Source of the DNA: Desulfocapsa sp.
Lineage (GTDB): Bacteria; Desulfobacterota; Desulfobulbia; Desulfobulbales; Desulfocapsaceae
Assembly (NCBI GenBank): GCA_013792135.1
Contig: VMSP01000122.1
Location: forward strand, 1 to 64,000
Length of the DNA: 64,000 bases
Direction of reading: 5' to 3'
Part shown: piece after piece, positions 1 through 9,738 of the stretch
Layout of the letters: every line of letters starts with the position of its first letter
Position numbering within the stretch: the first letter of the stretch is position 1
The notes under the pieces: generated by a model
What the model was told of the DNA's origin: nothing
The model's database searches: none
The model's input: only the letters and a program-made list of their open reading frames with translations
Translations under genes and position numbers: made by a program

Positions 1-61
1 AAATAACTTCCAAATCCTTCCGCTCTTCTTTTGTAAGTGTCACTCTGTATCTTGGTGCCAT
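1..61 (-). CDS. IS630-type transposase, N-terminal fragment (cut by window edge)
   Basis: The first 20 codons of a leftward gene are present, starting MAPRYRVTLTKEERKDLEV. This resembles the conserved opening of the helix-turn-helix domain of IS630-family transposases, as I recall them. A near-perfect Shine-Dalgarno (AAGGAGGT) lies just upstream of the ATG at 59-61. A TTGTCT/AGACAA inverted repeat at 72-88 lies in the presumed upstream end of the insertion sequence. The rest of the gene is outside the window, so whether it is intact is unknown. Confidence 0.55.
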   Translation of the reverse strand, partial: MAPRYRVTLTKEERKDLEVI

Positions 62-368
62 GTTGACCTCCTTGTCTATTAAAGACAATTATAGCAAACA
101 TTACACAGAATGCGAAGACTTAAATTTTACATTGTACTAGTGTTCTTTGCCTGCGTCAAACGATCAGCCTGCACGCTTTCTTTTCCTCCCTCCAATTATG
201 TCTTTCGGCTCTATTGTAAATAACTCTGTTCGGCTTATCTGCGGCAACTCCAGATAGTTTATTTGCTTTTTACCCAGATCCTGACACCGGGTTGACAACG
301 GTGCTTGTTTGTGTTCTGATTGTTCGTGTGCGAATTATTTGAATCGAAATAATAAGGGCAGGGAGTTG

Positions 369-971
369 ATGAACAATTTATTACCGGAAAAAGATGAAAG
401 ATCTATTGCAGAAGGGGGAGGAGAGATTCTGTTAGGGCCTGGAATAACTCCACTGGTTCCGAAGAACAGCTATGAACTGCGCATTCTTCAATCCATTCGG
501 CGCATCATACGGGCTGTCGAAATCCATTCCCATAAATTGGTCCAAGGGTACGAGATAACCGGGCCGCAGCTGGCTTGTTTACTCGCTCTTGCCAAGGGCG
601 GGCCATTGACAATTACCCAATTGGCCCGCAAGGTCTACCTGAGCCCCAGTACGATTGTGGGAATCGTTGACCGCCTGGCAGACAAGGGGCTGGCGGCCCG
701 ACAGCGGGGCAGCAAGGACCGGCGTCAGGTACAGGTCTGTGTGACAGAGGGAGGTGAAGCGCTGATCGCCAGCGCCCCCTCTCCTCTGCAGGAAACCCTC
801 GCCGAGTCCTTGAAAAACCTTCCTGAGCTGGAACAGGTTTCCATTACCCTGGCCCTGGAAAAGGTAGTTGACATGATGGAGGCCCGAAAGATTGAAGCAT
901 CTCCGGTTCTTGAGGTCGGCCCCATCTCTTCTCGGACCGGCAACGGTACCACCCCTTCTGAAGCCTTCTGA
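369..971 (+). CDS. MarR-family transcriptional regulator
   Basis: A 200-residue protein with a central winged-helix MarR domain. Residues about 65-150 hold the recognition segment LTITQLARKVYLSPSTIVG and the wing with the typical DRR motif (GSKDRRQVQV). MarR proteins are dimeric repressors or activators that often respond to small ligands. The ATG at 369 is preferred over an in-frame ATG at 309 because a purine-rich ribosome site (GGGCAGGGAG) lies just before it and the 20 extra residues look non-conserved. The roughly 40 residues before the domain and the Ser/Pro-rich C-tail are extensions. The gene precedes a kamA-like gene on the same strand, which it may regulate, but no operator could be identified. 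Confidence 0.85.
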   Translation: MNNLLPEKDERSIAEGGGEILLGPGITPLVPKNSYELRILQSIRRIIRAVEIHSHKLVQGYEITGPQLACLLALAKGGPLTITQLARKVYLSPSTIVGIVDRLADKGLAARQRGSKDRRQVQVCVTEGGEALIASAPSPLQETLAESLKNLPELEQVSITLALEKVVDMMEARKIEASPVLEVGPISSRTGNGTTPSEAF

Positions 972-1250
972 CTGCTGTATCAAGTCTCTCTGCTCAATTT
1001 CTGACCCACCCCTCGAAAGAGGATTGTTATTACAAGCGGAGCAGAACCGGTTTCGGATTCTGTTCCGATCGATAATGTTCAAGGCCATACGGTTACAAAT
1101 CACAATAATGTGTTCTGGGCATCACCAGAGGGAGCAAAACAAGAAAACGGTACCGCTGGGAATGTTGGCAGGAAGAACCTGACCGGCAGGGGGGAAGAGT
1201 ATCGTCCCTGAATGTTGAGAGGAAGCACTGCTCAACCACAAAGGAGTCTC

Positions 1251-2254
1251 ATGACCATCTATACAGCCAACCAGCAAAACATAGCCAAAAGAATTAGCAC
1301 CAAAAACGTCGATCTTGCCCACTGGAGAGACTGGCGCTGGCAGTTAAAACACGCGATCAAAAAAATTTCGATGGTGGAATCCATCTTGGGGATCCAGTTC
1401 GAGGAAGACAAACGGAAAAAAGTGAAGCGGACCCTTGATACGTTTCCCCTCTCGATTACCCCTTACAACCTTTCCCTGATTGCTGCCGAAGATTACTGCA
1501 ACGACCCGGTTTTCAAACAGGCCTTCCCCTCTTCCCAGGAGCTGGAAATAGAAAAGTTCGATATAGCTGATCTGCGGTGCGAGGACAAGGACAGTCCGGT
1601 TCCTGGGATCATCCATCTAGATCAGGACCGGGTTCTTTTTCATGTGAGCAACATCTGTTCCATGTCCTGCCGTCACTGCACCCGAAAGCCCAAGGCGAGC
1701 GATACCGACACCATCCCCGTCAGCAATGATATCCCCAAAGGGCTGGAATACATCCGCAATAAGCCGGGAGTTCTGGATGTCGAGCTTTCCGGGGGGGACC
1801 CGTTGATGCTTTCGGACAAGTACCTGGGAAGGATCCTCACCGAGCTGCGCCAGATTGAGCATGTGCAGGTTATCCGTATCGGTACCCGCATGCCGGTTGT
1901 GCTTCCCTGCCGCATCACCCCGGAGTTGGTGAAGGTGTTGAAAAAAAACCACCCCGTCTGGATCAATACGCACTTTAATCACCCGCGGGAGATCACCACC
2001 TCCTCCAGGCGGGCGCTGCGTCTCCTGGCTGATGCCGGTATTTCCCTGGGGAATCAGGCGGTGCTGCTGGCCGGCGTGAACGACAGTCCAGGAATCATAA
2101 AGTCTCTGGTACGCACGCTGGTGGCCAATCGGGTGCGCCCTTATGCTACACAGCATCCGAGCAACCTCTCTGCAGGCCTGTCTAATTTTCGTACCTCGAT
2201 AGGCAAGGAATCGAGATCATAAAGAGGCTGATCGGCCACTGCGGTAGTTTTTAA
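1251..2254 (+). pseudogene. KamA-family radical SAM aminomutase, frameshifted and truncated
   Basis: The product resembles lysine 2,3-aminomutase/EpmB-type proteins, which use a 4Fe-4S cluster, S-adenosylmethionine and PLP to move an amino group. The radical SAM cysteines are present in the order CSMSCRHC, followed by the conserved ELSGGDPL segment and the HFNHP motif. The start at 1251 follows AAGGAG. The reading frame ends at 2222 after FRTSIGK. One base shift near 2205 restores the family sequence GIEIIKRLIGH, but that frame stops at 2254. The C-terminal part that carries the PLP-binding lysine in this family (a PGGGGK-like loop) is not seen. The gene is therefore either a decaying pseudogene or a short PLP-less variant. 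A GNAT partner gene (ablB) is also absent downstream. Confidence 0.75.
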
Positions 2255-2335
2255 AAAAGGTTCTGAGTACTCTGGCGGGATGAAAGAAAACGCATTCCCG
2301 TCCCCTTTCCATTCCTAATACTAAAGGAGAAAACT

Positions 2336-2488
2336 ATGAACAAGAAACTCTGTCTTATTGCAATAGTTGCTGGCCTGATGCTGTGGGGCTGCGCCCAGGA
2401 GGCAAAACAAACCGACACTCCGGTATCGGATACTGTACCCGTTGCTGACCAGGCCGTAAAAAAGGCCCCGGCCATCGAGGGCTGTTGA
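2336..2488 (+). CDS. Small lipoprotein
   Basis: A 50-residue protein with a lipoprotein signal peptide: MNKK, a hydrophobic core, then the lipobox LWGC with the modified Cys at residue 19. The mature part is about 32 residues, polar, rich in Thr, Val and Ala, and ends EGC, giving a second free cysteine. A strong ribosome site (AAAGGAGA) lies 5-10 bases before the ATG. I recognise no family. It resembles the short entericidin-like or unknown lipoproteins found throughout Gram-negative genomes. It follows the broken kamA gene by 80 bases and may be independently expressed. Confidence 0.7.
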   Translation: MNKKLCLIAIVAGLMLWGCAQEAKQTDTPVSDTVPVADQAVKKAPAIEGC

Positions 2489-2802
2489 TTCTTTACCTTT
2501 TACCGCGACGGGACGACTTCCGGATCATCAGGGAGTCGCCTCGTCGCCGGTCAATGGCCGAATGGCAAGATCTGAAGAATGATGGGGCATTATATTGAAT
2601 CATGGCCATTAACAATTCTCAGCCCCGTTTGTTGTGGTCATGCTGTCCTCGGCGTGATTGACACTGGATTCTGGTCAGGAGACTGCTTCCACTGAATCTT
2701 CCCGTGCTTGTGGGGCTATTCAGAAAATTGAGCTGAGAATCCTTAAGAGTCACATAAATGAATATGAAAAATGTTCTATGAATTTTTTTAGGTAAAAAAA
2801 GA
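2489..2802. other. Intergenic region without a recognised gene
   Basis: No supported coding sequence. A long imperfect stem lies at about 2501-2544 (GCGACGGGACGACT pairing with AGTCGCCTCGTCGC, two mismatches). It could be a transcript 3' end for the small lipoprotein gene, but no run of T follows. The sequence becomes AT-rich before the next gene. Confidence 0.4.
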
Positions 2803-3267
2803 ATGTTAACAAAAATAAAAGCTATTTGTCTTGCGACAAGCATTCTCTTTCTCGTTTTATCTCCATCCGCATTTGCGGAAATGAGAAGCATAAGTGGTGA
2901 CAAGGTTAATCTGCGGGCGGGCCCAGGTGAAAAATATAGTGTGAAGTGGGTGTATGATGATGGCTTCCCGGTAAAGATTATCTCCCGAAAAGGAAAATGG
3001 GTAAAGGTTCAAGACTTTGAAAAGGACCGCGGCTGGATATACTCTTCATTGCTTAACAAGGAATCTCACATAATTGTTACAGCAAACAAGGGGAAAAATA
3101 AAAAAATCAACATACGCAGTGGCCCTGGACTGAAATATGATATTGTAGGTCAGGCTTATTACGGCGTCGTCATTAAAAAAGAGAAAGAGAAAAAAGGGTG
3201 GTGCAAGGTAAAGCATGAATCAGGTCTGGAAGGGTGGATCAAAAAGTCACTGGTGTGGGGTTTTTAG
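2803..3267 (+). CDS. Secreted protein with two bacterial SH3 domains
   Basis: A 154-residue protein with a signal peptide (MLTKIKA, hydrophobic stretch, cleavage probably after AFA at about residue 25) and two bacterial SH3 (SH3_3) domains. Domain 1 covers about 28-87 and contains VNLRAGPGEKYSV and RGWIYSSLL. Domain 2 covers about 93-154 and contains INIRSGPGLKYDI and EGWIKKSLVW. Such tandem SH3 proteins are periplasmic and usually bind cell-wall peptides or act as envelope-stress adaptors, as in the family that includes YgiM and SH3-type amidase partners. No catalytic domain is attached. The ribosome site is weak (TTTAGGT). The gene stands alone. Confidence 0.85.
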   Translation: MLTKIKAICLATSILFLVLSPSAFAEMRSISGDKVNLRAGPGEKYSVKWVYDDGFPVKIISRKGKWVKVQDFEKDRGWIYSSLLNKESHIIVTANKGKNKKINIRSGPGLKYDIVGQAYYGVVIKKEKEKKGWCKVKHESGLEGWIKKSLVWGF

Positions 3268-3638
3268 GGATTAACTTGTCTGTCGATAGCGATAATATAT
3301 CTCTGCGGGTGTATTCTGCACATGCACAAGAGTGTTCCTTAAGAACCCTGTAGCTCTCGTTCGTGAAAATTTGAGCAGTTGATTTGTCTCAATTTGTGCC
3401 CCTCTCGCTTTGAGAAAATTAATGGGATATCCAATGATCCGAAAGGGTGTGTAAACATGTTCATGGGATATGCGCCCTCCTGCCTTGTTGAGCAACGGTA
3501 TAGTGAAGTGTCTCCAGGTGATTGTAAAGACATCCTGAAGTAAAAGTGGTGCTAATAGTTGCATTCAGGTCGGAGCGCTGATACGATTAATTATCTTTTT
3601 GAACAGTGATTCAATCTTATACCAGGAGAGGTTGTAGT
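3268..3638. other. Intergenic region without a recognised gene
   Basis: About 370 bases between the SH3 protein and zwf. A leftward open frame of 97 codons spans most of it, but it has no recognisable family, no good ribosome site and irregular composition, so I do not call it a gene. No clear terminator or operator was found. Confidence 0.4.
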
Positions 3639-5105
3639 ATGCCGGAAAAGAAAAATATAGTGTGTGACTTTGCCATCTTCGGAGTTCTTGGTGATCTGTC
3701 GCGCCGCAAGCTTATCCCTTCGCTCTACCAGTTGGATCGAGAGGTATTGCTGCATCCAGAAACCCGGATTATTGGTATTGCCCGCCATGATCTCAGTCAT
3801 GCTGATTTTGTCGGAAAAATGCGGGCGGCGCTTGAAATCTTTGTCAAAAACGGCCTGGATGAAGAGGTGGTGGAGCGTCTGCTGGCCCGTCTGAGTTATG
3901 TCCTGATTAATATTGATCAACCCGAGGACTATAAAAAACTGCTGGCTGCAACCGATCAGGGCAGGCGGGTGCTGGTCAATTATTTTTCCGTTGCTCCCAA
4001 TCTCTATGAGGATATCTGCCAAGGGCTTGATCACGCCGGCATTATCACGCCGGAAACCAGGGTGGTACTCGAAAAACCGATTGGCCGGGATCTGGCCTCG
4101 TCCCAGGAGATCAATGATGTGGTGGCCAGAGTCTTTGCTGAGAGTCAGGTCTATCGGATTGATCATTATCTGGGCAAGGAAACGGTCATGAATCTGCTGG
4201 CTCTGCGTTTTGCCAACTCCATCTTCACCACCAACTGGGACCATGATACTATTGATCATGTCCAGATCACCGTGGCGGAAGAGGTGGGCATTGAGGGGCG
4301 GTGGGGCTATTTCGATAAATCCGGCCAGTTGCGGGATATGGTGCAGAATCATCTGATACAGATCCTCACTTTGGTGGCCATGGAGCCGCCGGCCAATATG
4401 GATGGAGACTCCATCCGCAACGAGAAACTTAAGGTGCTCAAGGCCCTGCGTCCAATTACCGTTGACAATGTGGACGATAAAACTGTGCGCGGCCAGTATG
4501 CGAGCGGTTTTATCAAAGGTAATCCGGTTGCCGGCTATCTGCAGGAAGAGGGCGGGAATCCCAGGTCCACTACCGAAAGTTTTGTGGCCATTAAGGTGGA
4601 TATCGACAACTGGCGCTGGGCGGGCGTCCCTTTTTATCTGCGAACCGGTAAACGGATGACGACCAAGCGTTCAGAGGTCGTTATCTTTTTCAAACAATTG
4701 CCTCATAACATCTTCAAGGATAGCTACAGGGAGCTGCCGCCCAACAAGCTGGTGATTCGTCTTCAGCCAGATGAGGGGGTGGAAATTGAGATGCTGAACA
4801 AGGTGCCTGGGATCGGCAAGGGGATCAAGCTGCAGAAGACCATGTTGAATTTGAGTTTTTCCGATGCCTTTTTGGGTGAGCACGTTGCTGACGCCTATGA
4901 ACGTCTCATTCTGGAGACGATGATCGGTAATCAATCCCTCTTTATCCGCCGCGATGAAGTGGAGCGCTCCTGGGTCTGGATTGACTCTATCCAAGAGGCT
5001 TGGGCCAGTTCTAACGAGCCGCCTCGGACTTATCCGGCCGGTTCCTGGGGTCCGGTAGCCTCGGTGGCCCTTCTGGCAAGGGACGGCCGGGAGTGGGAGG
5101 AATAG
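3639..5105 (+). CDS. zwf: Glucose-6-phosphate 1-dehydrogenase
   Basis: Oxidises glucose 6-phosphate to 6-phosphogluconolactone with reduction of NAD(P)+. It is the first step of both the oxidative pentose phosphate and Entner-Doudoroff pathways. The protein has 488 residues, normal for the family. The N-terminal dinucleotide fold has the motif FGVLGDLSRRKLIPSLY, and the active-site signature RIDHYLGKE is intact. The start at 3639 is chosen because AGGAGAGG lies 7 bases upstream; an in-frame ATG at 3606 has no such site. It is followed six bases later by pgl, so the two are co-transcribed. The edd and eda genes nearby point to Entner-Doudoroff use. Confidence 0.97.
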   Translation: MPEKKNIVCDFAIFGVLGDLSRRKLIPSLYQLDREVLLHPETRIIGIARHDLSHADFVGKMRAALEIFVKNGLDEEVVERLLARLSYVLINIDQPEDYKKLLAATDQGRRVLVNYFSVAPNLYEDICQGLDHAGIITPETRVVLEKPIGRDLASSQEINDVVARVFAESQVYRIDHYLGKETVMNLLALRFANSIFTTNWDHDTIDHVQITVAEEVGIEGRWGYFDKSGQLRDMVQNHLIQILTLVAMEPPANMDGDSIRNEKLKVLKALRPITVDNVDDKTVRGQYASGFIKGNPVAGYLQEEGGNPRSTTESFVAIKVDIDNWRWAGVPFYLRTGKRMTTKRSEVVIFFKQLPHNIFKDSYRELPPNKLVIRLQPDEGVEIEMLNKVPGIGKGIKLQKTMLNLSFSDAFLGEHVADAYERLILETMIGNQSLFIRRDEVERSWVWIDSIQEAWASSNEPPRTYPAGSWGPVASVALLARDGREWEE

Positions 5106-5110
5106 GAGAG

Positions 5111-5812
5111 ATGGGAGTGATGGAGTGGCTGGAGTTTCCTGCCTCCGACCAGCTGGTGGCGGCGCTGGTGGCCCGAATTGAGGAGTTGTTGAGCGCGGGA
5201 ATCCGGGAACGCGGTCAGGCAACTCTGGCCGTGTCCGGCGGTAGCACCCCGCTCCCGCTCTTTGCTCGGTTGTCGGAAATGGAGCTGGGGTGGGACAGGG
5301 TGACGATAGCGCTGGTGGATGAACGCTGGGTCGATACAGGCAGCGAGGATTCCAATGAAAACCTGGTGCGCCGCCACCTCCTGCAGAAAAAGGCGGCGGC
5401 GGCCCGTTTTGTCGGGATGAAGAATGATGCGGCCACGGCCCGTGCCGGGGAGGAGGCCTGTGCGGCCCGGTTACAGACGCTTCCCTGTCCCTGGGACTGC
5501 CTGATCCTGGGGATGGGCAATGACGGCCACACCGCCTCCCTCTTTCCCGGGGCGGCCAACCTGGCGGCGGCAGTTGACCTGCATTCCGGGCGGATCTGCA
5601 TGGCCATCCAGCCCCCTGCCGCACCCCACGAGCGGATGAGCCTGACCCTGCCCAGCATTTTGAACAGCCGTCAGCTCATTCTCCACTTGCAAGGGGCGGA
5701 GAAGAAAAAGGTGCTGGCGCAGGCGCAGGAGGATGGTGATGCCGCGGAGATGCCCATCCGTTACGTCCTGCGCCAGCAGACAGCGCCCCTGGCTGTGTAT
5801 TTGTCGCTGTAA
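5111..5812 (+). CDS. pgl: 6-phosphogluconolactonase
   Basis: Hydrolyses 6-phosphogluconolactone, the product of zwf, to 6-phosphogluconate. It is a DevB/SOL-type lactonase related to glucosamine-6-phosphate isomerases. Family motifs are TLAVSGGSTPLPLF near the N-terminus, ALVDERWV and LGMGNDGHTASLFPG. Length is 233 residues, in the normal range. The exact start is uncertain: the ATGs at 5093 (inside zwf), 5111 and 5120 are all in frame. AGGAG at 5104-5108 suits 5120 better by spacing, while 5111 is the first that does not overlap zwf. It lies in an operon with zwf. Confidence 0.94.
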   Translation: MGVMEWLEFPASDQLVAALVARIEELLSAGIRERGQATLAVSGGSTPLPLFARLSEMELGWDRVTIALVDERWVDTGSEDSNENLVRRHLLQKKAAAARFVGMKNDAATARAGEEACAARLQTLPCPWDCLILGMGNDGHTASLFPGAANLAAAVDLHSGRICMAIQPPAAPHERMSLTLPSILNSRQLILHLQGAEKKKVLAQAQEDGDAAEMPIRYVLRQQTAPLAVYLSL

Positions 5813-5891
5813 CGTCTTGTCTGTTTTGTTTGTAGCGATGGTAACGAGTCGTCATTATAGACATTTGTGTAATTTGCATTAGGAGAAAATC

Positions 5892-7034
5892 ATGAAAATG
5901 AATAAAAACATGGTAATAACGTCGTTACTATTAATTGCAGGATTGGTTGTCCTTTTTTCTCCACGTTTTGTGGTGGCGGCATCAGGGGCGTGGACGTTAC
6001 AGACTCTTGATCCAAGCCAAGTGTATGCTACGTCAATAGCTCTGGATACTGATGGTCATTCTCATATCAGCTATTGTGATGAATCTAAGAACTTAAAATA
6101 TATTTATTGGGACGGGTCTTCGTGGGTTGGAGAAACAGTTGTTGCGGATGGCAATGTTGGCCAGCATACCTCTCTGGCCCTGGACAGCGCCAATTATCCT
6201 CATATTATCTATTATGATAGCACGAGTCGAGTTTTGCAATATGTCCATTGGACAGGGTCAAACTGGGCGAGTGAGACTGTTGATAATACTGCGGGAGTGG
6301 GCAGATTTCCTTTTCTGGTATTGGATAATAGCGATCATCCGCACATCAGTTATACGGATGATACTCATTCCACTCTGAGATATGCACGTTGGACAGGGGC
6401 AAGCTGGGTAATAGAGACAGTCGATGATGTGGATGATGGCGCGTATTGGACCTCTATTGTCCTGGACAGTGATGGTTATCCGCATATTAGTTATCAGGAT
6501 TATCATGATCATTATGATTTGAAATATGCCCGTTGGACTGGATCGGCCTGGAATATATCGGTTGTTGATTCTGCAGATGAGGTTGGTTGGAGTAGCTCCA
6601 TTGCTTTGGATAGCAATGAATATCCTCATATCAGTTATTATGATGGAACAAATCAAGACTTGAAGTATGCCCACTGGACAGGAACCTCCTGGGTTATAGA
6701 GTCGGTGGACTCGGATGGGCGAGTAGGGACCTATACCTCCATAGCGCTGGATAATAACGATCGACCACACATTAGTTATGCTTACTCAAGTGCAACCCAT
6801 ACTGATAATGCCTTGAAATACGCACGTTGGACTGGGACGGCTTGGGTGAAAGAGACTGTAGAGAGCGGTTTTACAGAGGAAGTGGGGGCGGCTTCACTTG
6901 TTCTTGACAGCAAAGGGTATCCGCATATCAGTTATGCTACCTTCGGTGAAGGTTCGCTTCATTACGCTTTTGTTCCAGTCCCATTTTCGTGGAATCTTTT
7001 TTTGCCTGCAATAACAAAGAGCCGGGAAAAGTGA
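5892..7034 (+). CDS. Secreted seven-repeat beta-propeller-like protein
   Basis: A 380-residue protein with a signal peptide (cleavage probably after VVAA, about residue 30) and seven repeats of about 46 residues. Each repeat follows the pattern S-I-A-L-D-S-x-x-Y-P-H-I-S-Y-Y-D, then L-K-Y-A-x-W-T-G-x-x-W and E-T-V. The seventh repeat ends after LHYAF, and the missing W-x-x-x-T-L half occurs at the mature N-terminus (GAWTLQTL). That is the arrangement expected of a seven-bladed propeller closed by its two ends. Function is unknown; related repeat proteins are extracellular and may bind carbohydrate. The C-terminus is FLPAITKSREK with no anchor. AGGAGAAA precedes the start. It sits between pgl and edd with gaps of 79 and 89 bases. 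Confidence 0.75.
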   Translation: MKMNKNMVITSLLLIAGLVVLFSPRFVVAASGAWTLQTLDPSQVYATSIALDTDGHSHISYCDESKNLKYIYWDGSSWVGETVVADGNVGQHTSLALDSANYPHIIYYDSTSRVLQYVHWTGSNWASETVDNTAGVGRFPFLVLDNSDHPHISYTDDTHSTLRYARWTGASWVIETVDDVDDGAYWTSIVLDSDGYPHISYQDYHDHYDLKYARWTGSAWNISVVDSADEVGWSSSIALDSNEYPHISYYDGTNQDLKYAHWTGTSWVIESVDSDGRVGTYTSIALDNNDRPHISYAYSSATHTDNALKYARWTGTAWVKETVESGFTEEVGAASLVLDSKGYPHISYATFGEGSLHYAFVPVPFSWNLFLPAITKSREK

Positions 7035-7123
7035 TGCGATGAATGGAAGGGTTTTTATGGCTGGGTGAGGAGATATTTTCTTGAGGCTATCAGTATAAAC
7101 AACCCTTTCTAAGGGAGTACCCC

Positions 7124-8995
7124 ATGAATAGAGTGGTGCAGAATATAACCGCGCGAATTATTGAGCGCAGCAAGGCCCATCGTTCCAGCTATCTGGCGCG
7201 GTTGGAAGAGTCCCGCAGCGACATCCCCTTCCGGCATCACCTGCCGTGCAGCAATCTGGCCCATGTGGCCAGTTGCTCGGGCGGTGCCTGCATGATCATC
7301 CGCGACGATAAGATGCCCAATATCGGCATCATCACCGCCTATAACGATCTGGTCTCGGCCCACAACCCTTATGGCGAATACCCCCCTCTGATCAAGAAGA
7401 CGGTGGTGGAGGCGGGCGGCATCTGCCAGGTGGCGGGCGGAGTCCCGGCCATGTGTGATGGCGTGACCCAGGGCGAACCTGGTATGGACTTGAGCCTGAT
7501 CAGTCGGGATGTCATTGCCATGGCCACGGTTATTGGCTTGTCTCACAATGTTTTTGATGGCGTCCTGTTGCTTGGGGTGTGCGATAAGATTCTGCCCGGC
7601 CTGCTCATGGGTGCCCTGCAGTTTGGACATCTGCCCATGCTTCTGGTGCCATCCGGTCCCATGCAATCCGGGATAGCCAACAAAGACAAGGCCCGAGCCC
7701 GGGAACGGTTTGTTCAGGGCGAGATCAGCCGGAAGCAGATGCTTGAGTATGAGAGCCATGCCTACCATAGTCCGGGTACCTGCACCTTTTACGGGACCGC
7801 CAACTCCAATCAGCTGATGGCCGAGATGCTGGGGATGCATCTGCCCGGTGCCTCCTTTGTCAATGCCGGGACCCCGATGCGGGACCTGCTGACCATGGCC
7901 GCGGCCCGGCGGGTAACTGAGCTGGCCAGGCAGGAAAATGAGTATGTCCCTATTGGTCATGTCATCAGTGAAAAGTCGGTGGTCAACGCCATCGTCGGCC
8001 TGTTGGCCAGCGGAGGTTCCACCAACGAGACAATGCACCTGGTGGCTATTGCCCGAGCTGCGGGGATCAGGATCAACTGGGATGATTTCTCCGATCTTTC
8101 CGATGTCGTCCCTCTGATTGTGAGTATCTATCCCAATGGTTCCGGTGATATCAACTCCTTTCAGCGGGCTGGCGGCATGACCGTCTTTATTAAGGAGCTG
8201 CTGGAAAATGGCTATCTTCATGAAGATGTACAGACGGTGGTTGGTCGAGGTTTGGAACGGTATATGCGGATGCCGGAGGAAAAAGAGGGGAAACTTGTCT
8301 GGGAGAATATCCCTGACGGATCTTCTGATCCGGAGACTCTTACCACCACCCCTCAGCCCTTTGCCGCCACCGGCGGAATCAAGCTGGTGCAGGGCAATCT
8401 GGGGCGGGCCATCATCAAAGTTTCTGCCTTGGCCCAAGGGGTCAACACTGAGCTGACTGCCCCAGCCATGATCTTTCACTCTCAGGAGGAGATGGCCGCG
8501 GCCTTTCAGGCCGGGGAGATGAATCGGGACATGATTGCAGTCGTCCGATTTCAAGGGCCACGGGCCAATGGTATGCCGGAGCTGCATAAGCTGATTACTT
8601 ATCTCTCCATCCTCATGGATCGGGGCTTTACCATGGGACTGGTTACCGATGGCAGGCTGTCAGGTGCTTCCGGCAAGGTACCATTTGCCATCCATCTGAC
8701 TCCTGAGGCCCTGGCCGGCGGGATGATCGCCAAGATCCGGAATGGTGATTTGATAACCATGAGCGGCAGCGGCGTTTTACATCTTCATGTCAGTGATGAC
8801 GAGCTGGCCGCCCGGCCTCTGGTCCGGCCGGATCTCCGGGAGGCCCGTTCCGGTTTCGGGCGGCAGATCTTTGCTCCTTTACGGAAAAATCTGGCCGGTG
8901 CCGAAGAGGGAGCGAGTTCTATCTTTACCTGTACTGAGGAAGATTGTGGAAGATTGACGTCTCGTGCAGATATGCTGAGATGCATGGAAAGATAG
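7124..8995 (+). CDS. edd: Phosphogluconate dehydratase
   Basis: Dehydrates 6-phosphogluconate to 2-keto-3-deoxy-6-phosphogluconate (KDPG), the first dedicated step of the Entner-Doudoroff pathway. It belongs to the IlvD/Edd family, which carries an Fe-S cluster. The 623-residue length is that of Edd (about 600) rather than of the shorter IlvD. Visible conserved segments include [45 protein letters not shown] and [14 protein letters not shown]. Cysteines in the CDG, VCDK and [10 protein letters not shown] segments are the expected cluster ligands. GGGAG precedes the start. It is followed by eda after 80 bases. Confidence 0.97.
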   Translation: MNRVVQNITARIIERSKAHRSSYLARLEESRSDIPFRHHLPCSNLAHVASCSGGACMIIRDDKMPNIGIITAYNDLVSAHNPYGEYPPLIKKTVVEAGGICQVAGGVPAMCDGVTQGEPGMDLSLISRDVIAMATVIGLSHNVFDGVLLLGVCDKILPGLLMGALQFGHLPMLLVPSGPMQSGIANKDKARARERFVQGEISRKQMLEYESHAYHSPGTCTFYGTANSNQLMAEMLGMHLPGASFVNAGTPMRDLLTMAAARRVTELARQENEYVPIGHVISEKSVVNAIVGLLASGGSTNETMHLVAIARAAGIRINWDDFSDLSDVVPLIVSIYPNGSGDINSFQRAGGMTVFIKELLENGYLHEDVQTVVGRGLERYMRMPEEKEGKLVWENIPDGSSDPETLTTTPQPFAATGGIKLVQGNLGRAIIKVSALAQGVNTELTAPAMIFHSQEEMAAAFQAGEMNRDMIAVVRFQGPRANGMPELHKLITYLSILMDRGFTMGLVTDGRLSGASGKVPFAIHLTPEALAGGMIAKIRNGDLITMSGSGVLHLHVSDDELAARPLVRPDLREARSGFGRQIFAPLRKNLAGAEEGASSIFTCTEEDCGRLTSRADMLRCMER

Positions 8996-9075
8996 AAAAC
9001 TGGTTTCCTCATTCTGTACGAGAATGAGAAGCTGTATGGTGAATAGTTGCTTTTGAATCTTGCGATGAGGAAGAT

Positions 9076-9729
9076 ATGATACAAACACAATGGAAGATAT
9101 CACCATTGGAGATTTTCCAGGCTGGTCCGGTGGTACCGGTCATGGTGATCCATGAACTTGAACATGCAGTGCCGCTGGCCCGGGCCTTGGTTGCCGGCGG
9201 GGTCAGGGTGCTGGAGATTGTCCTGCGGACACCGGTGGCCATTGAGGCCATCCGGGCCATTGTTCGTGCGGTGCCGGAGGCCATCACCGGTGCTGGAACC
9301 GTGGTGAATAGCCATGATCTGGCAGCAGTCACCGAGGCCGGTGCCATGTTTGCTATCAGTCCCGGTCTGACTGGGGAACTGCTGGATGCCGCTCTGCAGG
9401 GGCCAATTGCTCTTATTCCGGGGATAGCCACGATCTCCGAGCTGATGCAGGGGATGGATAAAGGTTATCGTCAGTTCAAGTTTTTTCCGGCGGAGGCCGC
9501 AGGCGGCATTGAAATGCTCAAGGCTATTGCCGGACCCTTTCCCCAGGTGACCTTCTGTCCCACCGGCGGCATCTCCGCTGCCAACTATCGCGACTATCTG
9601 GCCCTGAAGAATGTGGCTTGCGTCGGCGGTTCCTGGATCGTTGCCGCTGATCTCATTGCGGCGCAAAATTGGGACGCGATCACCGAACTGGCGGTAGAGA
9701 CCGTCGCTGCTGTCCGAGAAAAAGGGTAA
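9076..9729 (+). CDS. eda: KDPG/KHG aldolase
   Basis: Cleaves KDPG to pyruvate and glyceraldehyde 3-phosphate, completing the Entner-Doudoroff route started by edd. The 217-residue protein is a class I aldolase barrel. The Schiff-base lysine lies in [12 protein letters not shown], and the catalytic glutamate segment is [10 protein letters not shown]. The phosphate-binding region [11 protein letters not shown] is also intact. GAGGAAG lies before the ATG. It is nine bases upstream of the mutarotase gene, so edd, eda and mutarotase look like one transcript. Confidence 0.96.
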   Translation: MIQTQWKISPLEIFQAGPVVPVMVIHELEHAVPLARALVAGGVRVLEIVLRTPVAIEAIRAIVRAVPEAITGAGTVVNSHDLAAVTEAGAMFAISPGLTGELLDAALQGPIALIPGIATISELMQGMDKGYRQFKFFPAEAAGGIEMLKAIAGPFPQVTFCPTGGISAANYRDYLALKNVACVGGSWIVAADLIAAQNWDAITELAVETVAAVREKG

Positions 9730-9738
9730 GACTGAGAT

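Noticed and set aside
3271-3564. Leftward 97-codon open frame between the SH3 protein and zwf
   Set aside because: No ribosome site, no recognisable family, unusual residue mix; treated as non-coding.
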